A stretch of 64,000 nt of DNA from Flectonema sp. DT1601 (GCA_964019425.1 OZ025838.1:510501-574500); one strand, 5' to 3'; counted from the stretch's first letter, positions 53,581 through 63,296 are shown. A program made the numbers and translations. The notes: generated by a model from the letters alone, not told the origin.

Positions 53581-54120
53581 CTTCTGTGTATACATAGTTC
53601 CTTGATTGGTAGTGAAACTTCGTTTTTTAAGAACGTCTAAAACGCTTTCTTCCTCGATCTATTTTTTTTTTTTGTTTAAAATGTTTTTCTCTCGTGTAAA
53701 AAAAAAATAAGGTTTACCAGCACCAAAATGTTTAAAATTGGAAGAGAAATGTTTCAACAAACTTTTGCAAAAAAAAAAGTCGAGAAAAAAAAAACAATCA
53801 ATTTATCATGTGGTTCTACTGCTTTTTTTTTTGGGGATCTTTATCACAGATACGAGGTGTAAAGGAATTCTCTTATGGTGGTGTTTCCCTCATGTTTCAA
53901 ATCAGCAATCAAAACTTTAATGGTAGCGTCTACTCGACATAACTCCAATCAGGAAAGTAAAATGTAAAGGAAAAGACACCCAACCTGAAATTACTTTACT
54001 ATTCTATTTTTGAAGCCAAGCCTATCTATTTAAAATACGCCAGCCAAGGGATGACAGATACACTTATATGCACATCAAAGCAAGAAGAGATCCTCTTGCT
54101 GTGTACACGTACTGCCAAAA

Positions 54121-54156
<36 letters not shown>

Positions 54157-55032
54157 AAAGGCATACAAAATTAACTTAACGTTTAACACCAGCTGTGTTA
54201 AGACTTTCCTTTTTTTTTTTTTTTTTTGATCCCTCTTTTTGCTTTTCCTTTTTAACTAAGATAACTCGTTTTAACTGAACCAGAGAAATTAATAATGTGA
54301 TTAGTAATTACTAATTGACCCTCTGTTATGTTCTACCGCGAGTGAAGGTGACAGAACTGCATTGTGAAAGCAGTCTTATAATTCCTTTATACCAATGCGC
54401 TATCAATTATTTCTACTATGCATTCAGTGTAGTCCATCATCTTGTTACATCCGCTGTCTGCTGCGACTCTCAGGCAGTGTTGCATAATACCTACGAATGT
54501 TAACTTTAACAATGTGATAGTTTTGTTACCCAACATCCCCGTTGCAATCGTATTAAATAACTTCAGAGCAATTGATGTGAAATCGAACAAAGCATTCCTT
54601 CGGAAGTAACAATTGTCAAGTTTAACTATATATGGTCCCCGCCCCCCCGTTAACCTTGATTTATTTATCCAAGGCCCCCCCTCTTTAAAACTTTGTTGCC
54701 GTAGCCGTCGTTTTACAGTCAGGTTGGCAGCTATCGCTACTTTTACTATAATGAGAAGTTGTGAGAAAGTTTGAAAGAAGTTACGAAAACATTACTCGAA
54801 GAGTGGTGCGTTTTTGATGTATTTATTTTCATTCTTTTAGGGGCTCTCGATTTTTTCCACGCGCGACAAACCTCAATAATAAATAATTAATGTGTGTGCG
54901 AAATTGAGGATTACTTTCGAAAATAAAAAAAAAAGAAGAGGCTTGGATCTCTTCTGACCTATTTACGTGCGTGTTTTTCTACTTTTTTTTTTTTTTTTTT
55001 TTTTTTGATTCTATAATTTTCTTTTCTTTCTT

Positions 55033-55193
55033 GCCCCGTCAGCCTAAGCTATACCATAACAATCCTAAACAAAATCGGATCAATTCACGTTGCTTATGCT
55101 TCGTAACTCCATTGGAGATAACCCGATCCTCCTTTGTAGTGATGTACAATACGCAATAGATCAGACTTTTTTTCCCCTACCTATCTATTAATT
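55033..55193. repeat. Dispersed repeat family B, copy 2
   Basis: gccccgtcagcctaagct, ataacaatcctaaacaaaat, ttgcttatgcttcgtaac, agataacccgatcctcc and acgcaatagatcagact parallel 53413-53580. Confidence 0.65.
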
Positions 55194-56851
55194 ACGTAAA
55201 TTGCAATGCAAGACGCGTTAGCTTGAACTGTTGGCTACTTTTTTTTTTTTTTTCCACGTAGGATGGAAACCTGAGGGTGGCAACGAGTAGCTAATAAGGA
55301 GATATATCTACGTCCCTTGAACCAAGCACGGTAGAAGTCCTTAGAGGCCTCTACTAAGATGCTGAAGCCTATATATTTCCTGGGATGTTGTTACTGTAAG
55401 TAAAACTGATGTCCACTACTCCTCATTGTTGGTTAAAATTTAAGAGGAAGGGGAAAAAAAAAAAAAAAAAAAAACATTATAATATCGTGTGCAACGTTTG
55501 ATATGTATTTTCTTCTTTTGTTGTTGTTGGGCTCGGATGCGGTTCAGTTTTCGGGGATTCCTTTTGACTCTTCTTTCTTTCTTTCATTCTTTTTCCCTTT
55601 CAAAACTGAAACAACGGAAAACCAAAAGCATATTTATAAGTAAATCAATGGGTTGTAGTCACGCAGGCTTCATTCGGTTTGACTACCTTGTTAGTAAAAA
55701 AACTATATAAGGGTGACAGCAACAATGAATTCCCCCCCCCTCCCCCTTTTTTCTCCTCACCCGTTTCTTTTTATAATGCGGTTTGTGTTACAGGTTCCTG
55801 TCGTCAGCAGCGGCTGACTGACAGGAGTCTTGTTCCGATATACACATCAATCACACGGACGTATTATTTTTATGAATATCTTTGATTCCAGCTGTCTAGT
55901 GTAGCACAGATGATTTATTCTCAGCAAGAACTTTGTATAAAATAATCATCATTCTATACCATAGATTAAAAACTATCACCCCAGCTGTTTAGACGACATT
56001 TATTTTTTTGATTGGAATGTCTTTGTGGCCATCACGTGTTTCTAGCTTGGTTAATGAAACTCTTTTGTTGGTCTTTGTTTTACCTTTCCTGATGTCACTG
56101 AGCGACTGTTATCTGTGATGATTCAAAATTGCATGACGAAAAAAAAAAAAAACGTAAAGGGGGCGTACGTTTTTTTTCCTCTAAATTGCGGTGTCCTCTC
56201 TTTATATATAATTTTTTTTTTATTTTTATCTATAAAAATAAACAGCTAATGCAAAAACACATCATTTTTTTTTTTTTTTTTTTTTTTTTCATTCTTAAAG
56301 ACAAAAGAACATTTTGTAAGAGAGTGGTATCGATAATTTTAGACAACAACGACTATTGAAATCTTCACTTCGTCTTAAAAACAATATTATCCCCTTCAAT
56401 ATATCATCTGCTTTGCGGATGACCAAGAGCTGATAATTATTCTTGATCCGTACTATAGACGAATCAATAACATCATTTTGAGCATGAAATATGAAGTGAA
56501 AGATTGGAGCAAAAAAAAAAAAAAGAGAGAACCTTTAAAAGAAAAAAAAAAAAAAAAAAAAGAATCAAAATTCCTCTTCTCTATCGCAACGATCATTTCT
56601 TGTTCTTTCTGCATATTCGTGGGAGGAAAAGAACTTGTCATTAAGGGTTGTATTGTTGGTGTTTAAACCCCCCAAGCAATTGAGTTAGAACATACATGCT
56701 TATGAACTAAACGGCGTTACTTTCTTCAGTTATATACTCACATCATTATCGAAGACAGTTTGCGTTACGAAGTCAACAGGTTAGTGTTTTCTTGTTTCAA
56801 TATTCTTTCATCTGTTTTCGGGTATTTTCGAAGTCCTCATTCATCCACAAT

Positions 56852-57508
56852 ATGTCGATTAAAATTGTCTACTTTCCGTTTCCAGGACGCGTAGAACCAA
56901 CCAGACTCGCGCTCACACTCGGAGGTATTGAATTTGAAGACCAACGTGTCACAATAGAAGAATGGAACGCACTGAGGGTCGATATCGCACCAAAACAGCT
57001 TCCACTAATGCACGTTGGTGACAAAGTTATTAGTCAGAGTAACGCTCAGCTGAGATACGCGTCGCAAATCTCAAAGTTTCAGGGAAAGCCATTATACCCA
57101 GAGAATGCTGAACTCGCACTGGAAGTTGATGAATTTGTTGCTTTCGTGGGAGAGATGTTCGGACCAATTAGGGATTCGTTAGACATTAAAGATCTGACTG
57201 AGAGGAAAGCGTTTCGCGCCAAAGCGATGGCTTCAGGAGGCGATCTTCACAAATGGATTTCATACGTAGATACCCTTTTAGGGAAGTCAAAGAGTCAGTA
57301 TGCCATTGGTGATCACTTGACTTCAGCTGATCTCGCAGCCTTCTGTTGGATTCAAATCCTGAAATCTAGATACTTTGATGGCATCCCTAGCACTTGTCTT
57401 GATGTGTTTAAAAATATAAATACTCACAGGCAGATGGTTGCCAACATTCCTGCGGTGAAAGCTTACTATGCTGAGCCTAAGATGCCATTTTACAAGTCGT
57501 ACTTGTAA
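56852..57508 (+). CDS. Glutathione S-transferase, cytosolic type, 218 aa
   Basis: Conjugates glutathione to electrophiles, or isomerises substrates, in the cytosol. The start is the ATG at 56852 (MSIKIVYFPFPGRVEPTRLA); the frame upstream has only a TTG. The N-terminal thioredoxin-like half (residues 1-75) has the early Tyr (KIVYF), the R-x-E-P-x-R-L-A helix of sigma/prostaglandin-synthase-like GSTs, PKQLPLM with the cis-Pro, and QSNAQLRYAS, equivalent to the glutathione-binding QS-x-A-I-x-RYL. The C-terminal helical half has the SADLAAF element (D-x-A/L) with the N-capping box TSADLA. Full length for the family. An acceptor-like AG lies at 56832-56833, 18 nt before the ATG. Confidence 0.9.
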   Translation: MSIKIVYFPFPGRVEPTRLALTLGGIEFEDQRVTIEEWNALRVDIAPKQLPLMHVGDKVISQSNAQLRYASQISKFQGKPLYPENAELALEVDEFVAFVGEMFGPIRDSLDIKDLTERKAFRAKAMASGGDLHKWISYVDTLLGKSKSQYAIGDHLTSADLAAFCWIQILKSRYFDGIPSTCLDVFKNINTHRQMVANIPAVKAYYAEPKMPFYKSYL

Positions 57509-58294
57509 TCGTCACCTGCACGATCTAAAGTTAGATTAGCTTATTCTTTTATATCTTGTACATTGCCATGGCACTGCTCGAGGATACTACATCGTTAGGC
57601 AATACTTTTTTTTTTTTTTTTTTTTTTTCCTGGTAGTACGTCTCCGGAATTACTAGATTCGACAACGTCTGGCCAAAGACGTTGTCATTTTCTTTTTTTT
57701 TCGGTACTTGACGTGGCGTGTTCTCCCTCTCTTTGACGAAAATTGGCGTTATCAGCCGTCTCTAACACTTAGGTAGTCATTTGTTTCAGGTTATTCTGCG
57801 TCTCTTATCGTCTGTGAGAGTCTCACGGTTGCTGGTAGCGATTTAACTACGCTGTGAGCTTTTTTCCTGACTTTTGGCTTCCCAAAGGCTCCGTAAACAA
57901 ATAAAAAATAAATAATGCGTTGCTGTTGTTAATAGTTATGTTTATTTTCTTTTTACAGGCTAATACAGATTTAGATCGAATGAGTAGCAGATCACCTTAA
58001 GTGTTGTTTTGTTTCTGTTGTTCTTCATCATGTGTGCAACAGATTATGCCTATCGTGTGCTCCACATTATTGTATATTTATTGCAACTATAAATCCACTC
58101 TGCGAAGAATGCTGGGGTTTAGAACACGTTCATGAATAAAGAAAACACTGCGGGTTTCATTAATAAATATGATCATCGTGAAACTCTTTTATTTTATCAT
58201 TGTGACTTGTTGTTTTCTTGACAGCGAATCCTTTTACACACCCGCCCTTTGGATTTGTGATATCTGAGGACTATTTTTCTACAGGAAGTGTTGA
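57509..58294 (+). other. Spacer with repeats
   Basis: A T run at 57607, the family G block (57646-57672), then repeat C (57799-57915). A frame at 58218-58433 (NPFTHPPFGFVISEDYFSTG) looks somewhat protein-like but overlaps, in a different frame, the better candidate at 58295-58573. Confidence 0.4.
57799..57915. repeat. Dispersed repeat family C, copy 2
   Basis: Matches 35070-35179 block for block: cgtctcttatcgtctgtgag, agtctcacggttgctggtag, gtgagcttttttcctgact, tttggcttcc, ctccgtaaac. Confidence 0.7.
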
Positions 58295-58573
58295 TACGCC
58301 GAATACAAAAACCTTTCGTTCTCAGCACTCAAGGACTATCGTCTATTTACTGGATGTCTTCAAGGAGACTGGGACTACACGACGACTGCAAAGGATGCAC
58401 TTACGGAGTATAACCAGGTGGTCAACGAGTTAGAGTCTTCTTTAACAACTGTAGGACCTCGCTGGTGTTGGGTAAAAACTAGCACCAGAATACTCGAATC
58501 GTACTGTGGAGAGTGCATGGAGGTTAAAAAGGGACCGGATAAATATTTAAATTTTGCAGCCTCAATTGTTTAA
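58295..58573 (+). CDS. Possible terminal exon of an unrecognised gene
   Basis: Open from a TGA at 58292 to a TAA at 58571, with convincing composition: ALKDYRLFTGCLQGDWDYTT, AKDALTEYNQVVNELESSLT, VGPRWCWVKTSTRILESYCG. No ATG in a sensible place, so it would need an upstream exon. The acceptor could be ctctcag (about 58331) or a later AG. I found no matching upstream exon, and the overlapping frame at 58218-58433 competes. It could also be a pseudogene piece. Confidence 0.35.
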   Translation, partial: YAEYKNLSFSALKDYRLFTGCLQGDWDYTTTAKDALTEYNQVVNELESSLTTVGPRWCWVKTSTRILESYCGECMEVKKGPDKYLNFAASIV

Positions 58574-59000
58574 TTCAAATAGTGTTCTCTCCATTACCGA
58601 GATTGCTAATCCATTTGATCTAGTCCCAGCTTAACTGGCAGATATGATTAGAGGGTTATCAATCTCAGTTACTTACTTCCCTGTGGGGCGGACTGAATTC
58701 TAACTTCGCTGGTTTGCATTCAATTCGATACAAACTACTTAGATTATCAAACAGCTTATAGTTAGAGTAAAGAGGATATTAAATAAATACGATTTGTTTA
58801 TTATTTATTCTGCTTTATTTTACTCAGGTACCTCGGACATTGGTGTGGGGTTTTTTGCTACAATAAAAGACATAACTCATCTCGTTACTGGGTAGTAACA
58901 TACAGGAAACATTCTAATTAACTTTGTACCGATGTCCTTTTATCCAGTAACGAGACATATGATGTGGAATGGACAATCTGAACTAAATAACATTCCCGAC
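58574..59000 (+). other. Spacer with an inverted repeat
   Basis: ctcgttactgg (about 58878) and ccagtaacgag (about 58946) can pair around a ~57-nt loop. No gene seen. Confidence 0.45.
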
Positions 59001-59079
59001 TAGAAATGTTCCTCCTCTGTAGCTACAGCAAGGACCTGATTCAGATGTTTGTGATATCTGAAAAGAGTTGAATCAGCTT
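59001..59079. repeat. 79-bp direct repeat, left copy
   Basis: Identical over 79 bp to 60470-60548 (starts tagaaatgttcctcctctgt, ends gagttgaatcagctt). The two copies bracket the ubiquitin-like/LRR gene. Confidence 0.95.
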
Positions 59080-59152
59080 ATCTAGTATCAGGTTACCCCC
59101 TTTGTTGGAATCTAATAACACCTTCTTGTTCTTCAGTAAGTTACTCAAAACA

Positions 59153-60448
59153 ATGCAGGTTTTTGTGAAGTGTTCGGATTTGGGGTTTGCCGCCGTGTCA
59201 GTCACGGCTGGTGCTGATTCCCTTGTGAGCGAAGTGTTGACGGCTGCGGCTGGGGAGTGGGATGTTGATGTTGAGGAATTTGAACTCTCGTTCGCTGGCG
59301 ACACCCTTTGCGAAAGTGAGCGGTTAGCAGATCATGGAGTGGGAGCAGAGAGCGAGTTGGAAATGTTGAAGAAGCGGTTTCGTTTATTTGGTAAAAGCTG
59401 GTTTGTTGATGATACAAAACGTGAGAAGATGCTTCGTTGGATCAAAAACCACGATGAAGAATACTTATACCTAGACATCCCTACATTCACAGAGGATAGT
59501 TGTATCAATATTTCTGGTGATTTACTGCTTCCAGCTGCCCAACGGATTTCTTTGTGTAATTCAAATTCCGACATTACAGCCATCTCACAAGTTACTAGTA
59601 TTGGAGATAATTTCTTGCGTTCCTGTTCACAAATCACTTCTCTTGACCTTTCAGGTCTCAGTAGTGTAACAACTATTGGAAATAATTTCTTGTTTTCCTG
59701 TTCACAAATCACTTCTCTTAATCTTTTAGGTCTCAGTAGTGTAACCACTATTGGAGGTGAATACTTGTCTCACTGTTTAGAAATAACTTCTCTTGACCTT
59801 TCAGGTTTCAGTAGTGTAACCACTATTGGAGATTATTTCTTGAATTCCTGTACTCAAATCACTTCTCTTAACCTTTCAAGTCTCAGTAGTATAACCGCTA
59901 TTGGAGATTATTTCTTGTTCGGATTACAAATCACTTCTCTTGACCTTTCAGATCTCAGTAGTGTAACCACTATTGGACATTATTTCTTGTCTTACTGTTC
60001 ACAAATCACTTCTCTTAACCTTTCAGGTTTCAGTAGTGTAACCACTATTGGAGATAATTTCTTGGATTCCTGTTCACAAATCACTTCTCTTGACCTTTCA
60101 CGTCTCAGTAGTGTAACCACTATTCGAAATTATTTCTTGTTCGGATTACAAATCACTTCTCTTAACCTTTCAGATCTCAGTAGTGTAACCACTATTGGAG
60201 ATTATTTCTTGTCTCACTGTTCACAAATCACTTCTCTTAACCTTTCAGGTCTCAGTAGTGTAACCACTATTGGAGATGATTTCTTGAATTCCTGTTCACA
60301 AATCACTTCTCTTGACCTTTCAAGTCTCAGTAGTGTTACCGCTATTGAAAATAATTTCTTGTCTCGCTGTTCACAAACCACTTCTCTTGACCTTTCAGGT
60401 CTTAGTGGTGTACCACTATTGGAAATAACTTCTGCAATGGGTCAGTAA
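59153..60448 (+). CDS. Ubiquitin-like domain fused to BspA-type leucine-rich repeats, 431 aa
   Basis: The start is the ATG at 59153 (MQVFVKCSDLGFAAVSV); the open frame before it has only a TTG. Residues 1-78 have a ubiquitin-like beta-grasp pattern (MQVFVK start, LVSEVL helix, FELSFAGDTL as in ubiquitin's RLIFAGKQL, LADHGV). A linker follows (YLYLDIPTFTED). From about residue 145 come ten full 23-25-residue repeats of the type QITSLDLSGLSSVTTIGDNF, plus partial repeats at each end. These are BspA-type LRRs, which form solenoids for protein binding. The repeats are near-identical at DNA level (59585-60420), showing recent expansion. In the last repeat one base is missing relative to the others (gtaccact for gtaaccact), so the frame leaves the repeat and ends LLEITSAMGQ. 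The protein may be shortened but still folded. Confidence 0.85.
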   Translation: MQVFVKCSDLGFAAVSVTAGADSLVSEVLTAAAGEWDVDVEEFELSFAGDTLCESERLADHGVGAESELEMLKKRFRLFGKSWFVDDTKREKMLRWIKNHDEEYLYLDIPTFTEDSCINISGDLLLPAAQRISLCNSNSDITAISQVTSIGDNFLRSCSQITSLDLSGLSSVTTIGNNFLFSCSQITSLNLLGLSSVTTIGGEYLSHCLEITSLDLSGFSSVTTIGDYFLNSCTQITSLNLSSLSSITAIGDYFLFGLQITSLDLSDLSSVTTIGHYFLSYCSQITSLNLSGFSSVTTIGDNFLDSCSQITSLDLSRLSSVTTIRNYFLFGLQITSLNLSDLSSVTTIGDYFLSHCSQITSLNLSGLSSVTTIGDDFLNSCSQITSLDLSSLSSVTAIENNFLSRCSQTTSLDLSGLSGVPLLEITSAMGQ

Positions 60449-60469
60449 GTTTTGTTTTATTATTCCGTT

Positions 60470-60548
60470 TAGAAATGTTCCTCCTCTGTAGCTACAGCAA
60501 GGACCTGATTCAGATGTTTGTGATATCTGAAAAGAGTTGAATCAGCTT
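60470..60548. repeat. 79-bp direct repeat, right copy
   Basis: Exact match to 59001-59079; it starts 21 nt after the stop codon of the LRR gene. Flanks beyond the repeat differ. Confidence 0.95.
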
Positions 60549-61065
60549 GTCAATCAAGTGAAAGGGGGGATGAAAGTTTCTAAGAGATTCACCCATTCAT
60601 GTAGTGAAATGAGAGCGTGCTACTGCGTTTTTATTTGCATCTTTCATTTTTCATTAAGGGGTTCTATGTACCTTTTCCCTGTATTATTTTAAGGCTAGCA
60701 ATTGTTAACACTGTTATTGTTTGTTGTTACAATTCTCCATTACGTCTGTTTTAAATAGTAGAATTTCTTTATTTATTTTTACTCCGACTCAAAAGTTACA
60801 TAGACGTACTCTTCAAACTTAATCCTTGAAATCTAGTATAAATAGCGTATCAACTTAGATTTCTCTTACCGAGTTACTAATTAATTTATATTTTTATTAA
60901 AAAAAAAAAAGAAAGAAAGATATAGAAAGGAAAGCGTTTTTGTTTGTTTTCGTTTTTTGCTCTCACTCTCCTGCATCATCATGCTATCAGTTTTATTTAG
61001 TGTATCAAAATGTGAACCGTTTATTTTATTTTATTTTTTTTTTAAAATTGTGTATTTGTTTATTT

Positions 61066-61120
61066 ACTTAGTTTCCAGCTAGTATATCGGACAAGTATTG
61101 TGGTTGTATATCTCTTTCTC
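61066..61120. repeat. Dispersed repeat family F, copy 2
   Basis: cttagtttccagctagtat and cggacaagtattgtggttgt correspond to 48047-48130. Confidence 0.6.
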
Positions 61121-61202
61121 TAGGGTTTTTAAAAAAAAAAAAAAAAAAAAATGGGTCTCTTTTTTTGCAAATGACCCATGAGATAGCTAAGATAGGTTGT
61201 TC

Positions 61203-61469
61203 TCAACCAGGGTAGGAATAATTTAAGGCAGGTGGGCCTACTTTCACAGAGACTTGTTTACGGTGTCTTGTCTCTGCGTAGGTGACCCAGCCCTGCACAC
61301 ATACCGAGCTGTATCCAACATCATGTATCTTCTGGAGATTCATGATGTAGGATTTCTCTTGTCTCCTCTGATATTTTGAGATTTTACTCTCTGAACCCTC
61401 ATAGTTGTATGAGTAATACTTGGTTACAAGTCGGGAAACAAGTGTCTCTCCGAAATTTGTGGGACTCAT
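61203..61469 (-). CDS. Unrecognised small open frame, 88 codons
   Basis: Complete from ATG to stop, with protein-like composition (MSPTNFGETLVSRLVTKYYS; VGYSSVCVQGWVTYAETRHR). The ATG follows ccccatagg, a weak acceptor-like site. It opposes the strand of the firm genes, and I recognise no family. It may be a gene fragment or part of a repeat. Confidence 0.3.
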   Translation of the reverse strand: MSPTNFGETLVSRLVTKYYSYNYEGSESKISKYQRRQEKSYIMNLQKIHDVGYSSVCVQGWVTYAETRHRKQVSVKVGPPALNYSYPG

Positions 61470-62194
61470 CCTATGGGGACCTCGGTCACAGTCAGGTCTA
61501 GGTCACACAGGTTCGGTGTATTTTGGGCCATAGCTCAAGAAAAAATGAAAAGAAAATTTGCTATTACGAACAAGTCTTTTTACTTGACCAATTGTCACGT
61601 GTATCAGTCACATGGGGATCGAAGCACATGATGAAGTTGACGAACTGGCTAAGAAATCGACCTCCCTCAAATCCCAATCCGAGGATCCTTCTTGTATCAC
61701 AGATCTCGAGTGAAGAGGCTAACTGTTCGATTTTTGCCCTGGGAAACCAAAACCAGGGTATAATGTAATACGGCAGAGTGTAGGTTTCACCTACGAATTA
61801 CTTGCTTAAATTAACGATTCTTTTAAAAAAAATGAATCTCGAGTGAAGTCTCTCTAACATCATCATACTACCAGATTCATGTTATATTTATTTATTTTTT
61901 AAATTGACTGTAATGGTGAAACAAGCAGACGTCGAAGATATAAGCTTAAATTGAACGATCTTAGAATGATATCAACTTCAACATAGAATGAAGTCCCTTA
62001 CAACTTACTGATGAAAGCCTAAGAAGGGACAAGGTGGTGATTTAAGGCCTGAAACTACATGATGTTAGGAACCTGCAGAAGTGAATACTTTTCGTTTGCT
62101 GATGTATATTTTTAATTTTCACTTTTGTAGACTAAGATTAATAATTGCCAACTAACATTTCTTGCGACATCAGATTTATCACAGCTTCCTTCCT

Positions 62195-62338
62195 GTCACA
62201 ATTCCTTTCGGATTCAGGCTTGGGCTGTTCCCTGTTCACTCGCCGTTACTGGGAGAATCGCTGTTGCTTTCTTTTCCTGTGCTGAGTGATATGCTTAAGT
62301 TCAGCACGTAGATCTTCAACTGCTGAGGTCCGACCTCA
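62195..62338 (-). rRNA. Fragment of the 5' end of large-subunit (28S-type) rRNA, antisense
   Basis: On the minus strand: gacctcag, then gctgaacttaagcatatcac, ggaaaagaaagcaacagcg, attctcccagtaacggcgag, tgaacagggaacagccca and gcctgaatc. This is the near-universal start of LSU rRNA (GCTGAACTTAAGCATATCA ... AGTAACGGCGAGTGAACAGGGA). Only about 145 nt is present; neither 5.8S/ITS nor the next LSU domains follow. A 17-bp palindrome (ctgaggtccgacctcag, 62322-62338) marks its outer edge, ending where a GTAAGG donor-like site begins. A dispersed copy, probably not functional. Confidence 0.85.
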
Positions 62339-62426
62339 GTAAGGAGTAAATAGTGATTCCCTTCAAACACTGAAGTTACCAAGCAGTAGGACGGACTAAT
62401 GTTTTACTCTCATCTCAGACACAAAT

Positions 62427-63296
62427 ATGTCAACAGATGCTTCTGGTTGGATACCTTCCGAAGATGAAATTCGATTTCACGGGTCTCTCGTAAGGCAAGA
62501 CTGGAAGAAACCACGACTTGTTGCACAGTGTCATGAGAAGGCTCGTCCAGGGTACAATAGTGAAGAGGCATCTGAATATTTAGATCTTGAGAGTACCTTA
62601 CGAGCGAAAGTAAAAATACTTGCACAGTTAATAAAAAAATCAAAAAAGACTGTCGTCTACACAGGAGCTGGAATAAGCACCGCAAGTGGAATTGGTGACT
62701 ACGCTAGCAAGGCAAAGAACAGCGTAGCACCACACAGACAGAGTTCTGGTGGAACGATAAATCGTCTTGATGTACAACCAACGTTGTCACATCATGCGAT
62801 AGCAGCTTTAGAAAGAAAAGGATACATCCATCATTGGTTACAACAGAATCACGATAGGCTGGCACAGAAGGCTGGATTCCCACAAACAAAACTAAACGAA
62901 ATCCATGGAGCATGGGGAGATGATAAAAACCAAGTAAAGATGATGGACGACACTCTCCGTGAAGATCTCCATTCTTGGATGATTAATTGGACAAAAGAAG
63001 TCAGCCTTTGTCTCGCAATAGGAACCTCTCTGTGTGGTATGTGCTCTGATTGCATTGCTCAACAAGCTGCTAACAATAGTGGTCTTGTTGTAATTACTCT
63101 CACAAAGACTCCGATGGATTCTGACAGCTCACTTAGAATATGGAGTACTGTTGATGTTGTATTTGAAATACTTTCTAAAGAAATGAAAATTAAAATTCCG
63201 AACAGTGTGGCTGCAGCAGCAGGTACTGAATGGATGAACCGACACGGTCGATGTAAATACAACACACCAAAGAGGAAAGCTTCGGATCCGTTGTAG
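62427..63296 (+). CDS. Sirtuin-like (SIR2 family) NAD-dependent deacylase, compact form lacking the zinc module, 289 aa
   Basis: Rossmann-fold motifs of sirtuins are present: VVYTGAGISTASGIGDY (TGAGIST at 79-85), LSHHAIAALERKGYIHHWLQ, QNHDRLAQKAGFP (140-152; usual QN-V/I-D-x-L-H-x-x-AG) with Asn141 and Asp143, LNEIHGAW with the catalytic His160, GTSL, and VVITLTKTP. After His160 sirtuins normally carry two CxxC pairs that bind zinc; here the next about 40 residues have none and only a short KMMDDTLREDLHSWM linker, so the zinc module is lost. The only cysteine cluster, LCGMCSDC, follows GTSL. The N-terminal ~65 residues are not sirtuin-like (GWIPSEDEIRFHGSLVRQDW). NAD pocket and catalytic His suggest activity; target unknown. 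The ATG lies 8 nt after an acceptor-like catctcag; a GTAAGG at 62339 would make an 80-nt 5'UTR intron. Confidence 0.85.
   Translation: MSTDASGWIPSEDEIRFHGSLVRQDWKKPRLVAQCHEKARPGYNSEEASEYLDLESTLRAKVKILAQLIKKSKKTVVYTGAGISTASGIGDYASKAKNSVAPHRQSSGGTINRLDVQPTLSHHAIAALERKGYIHHWLQQNHDRLAQKAGFPQTKLNEIHGAWGDDKNQVKMMDDTLREDLHSWMINWTKEVSLCLAIGTSLCGMCSDCIAQQAANNSGLVVITLTKTPMDSDSSLRIWSTVDVVFEILSKEMKIKIPNSVAAAAGTEWMNRHGRCKYNTPKRKASDPL

Larger units (their letters stand above)
48001..56851 (+). other. Very long AT-rich spacer
   Basis: Almost 9 kb without a recognisable host gene. It holds copies of dispersed repeats A, B, F and G (listed apart) and many A/T runs (49195-49218, 50596-50625, 54125-54155, 56263-56289). 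An ATTCTC/CATTCT microsatellite lies near 52905 and an ATTTT tract near 50522. All open frames are short and low-complexity. Confidence 0.45.
60549..62194 (+). other. Spacer
   Basis: AT-rich, with a family F repeat at 61066-61120 and the minus-strand frame at 61203-61469. A plus-strand frame at 61523-61768 has no recognisable domain. The rest is unremarkable. Confidence 0.45.

Noticed and set aside
59585-60420. CRISPR-like or satellite array
   Set aside because: The ~69-75-bp periodic repeat is the coding sequence of leucine-rich repeats, in frame throughout.
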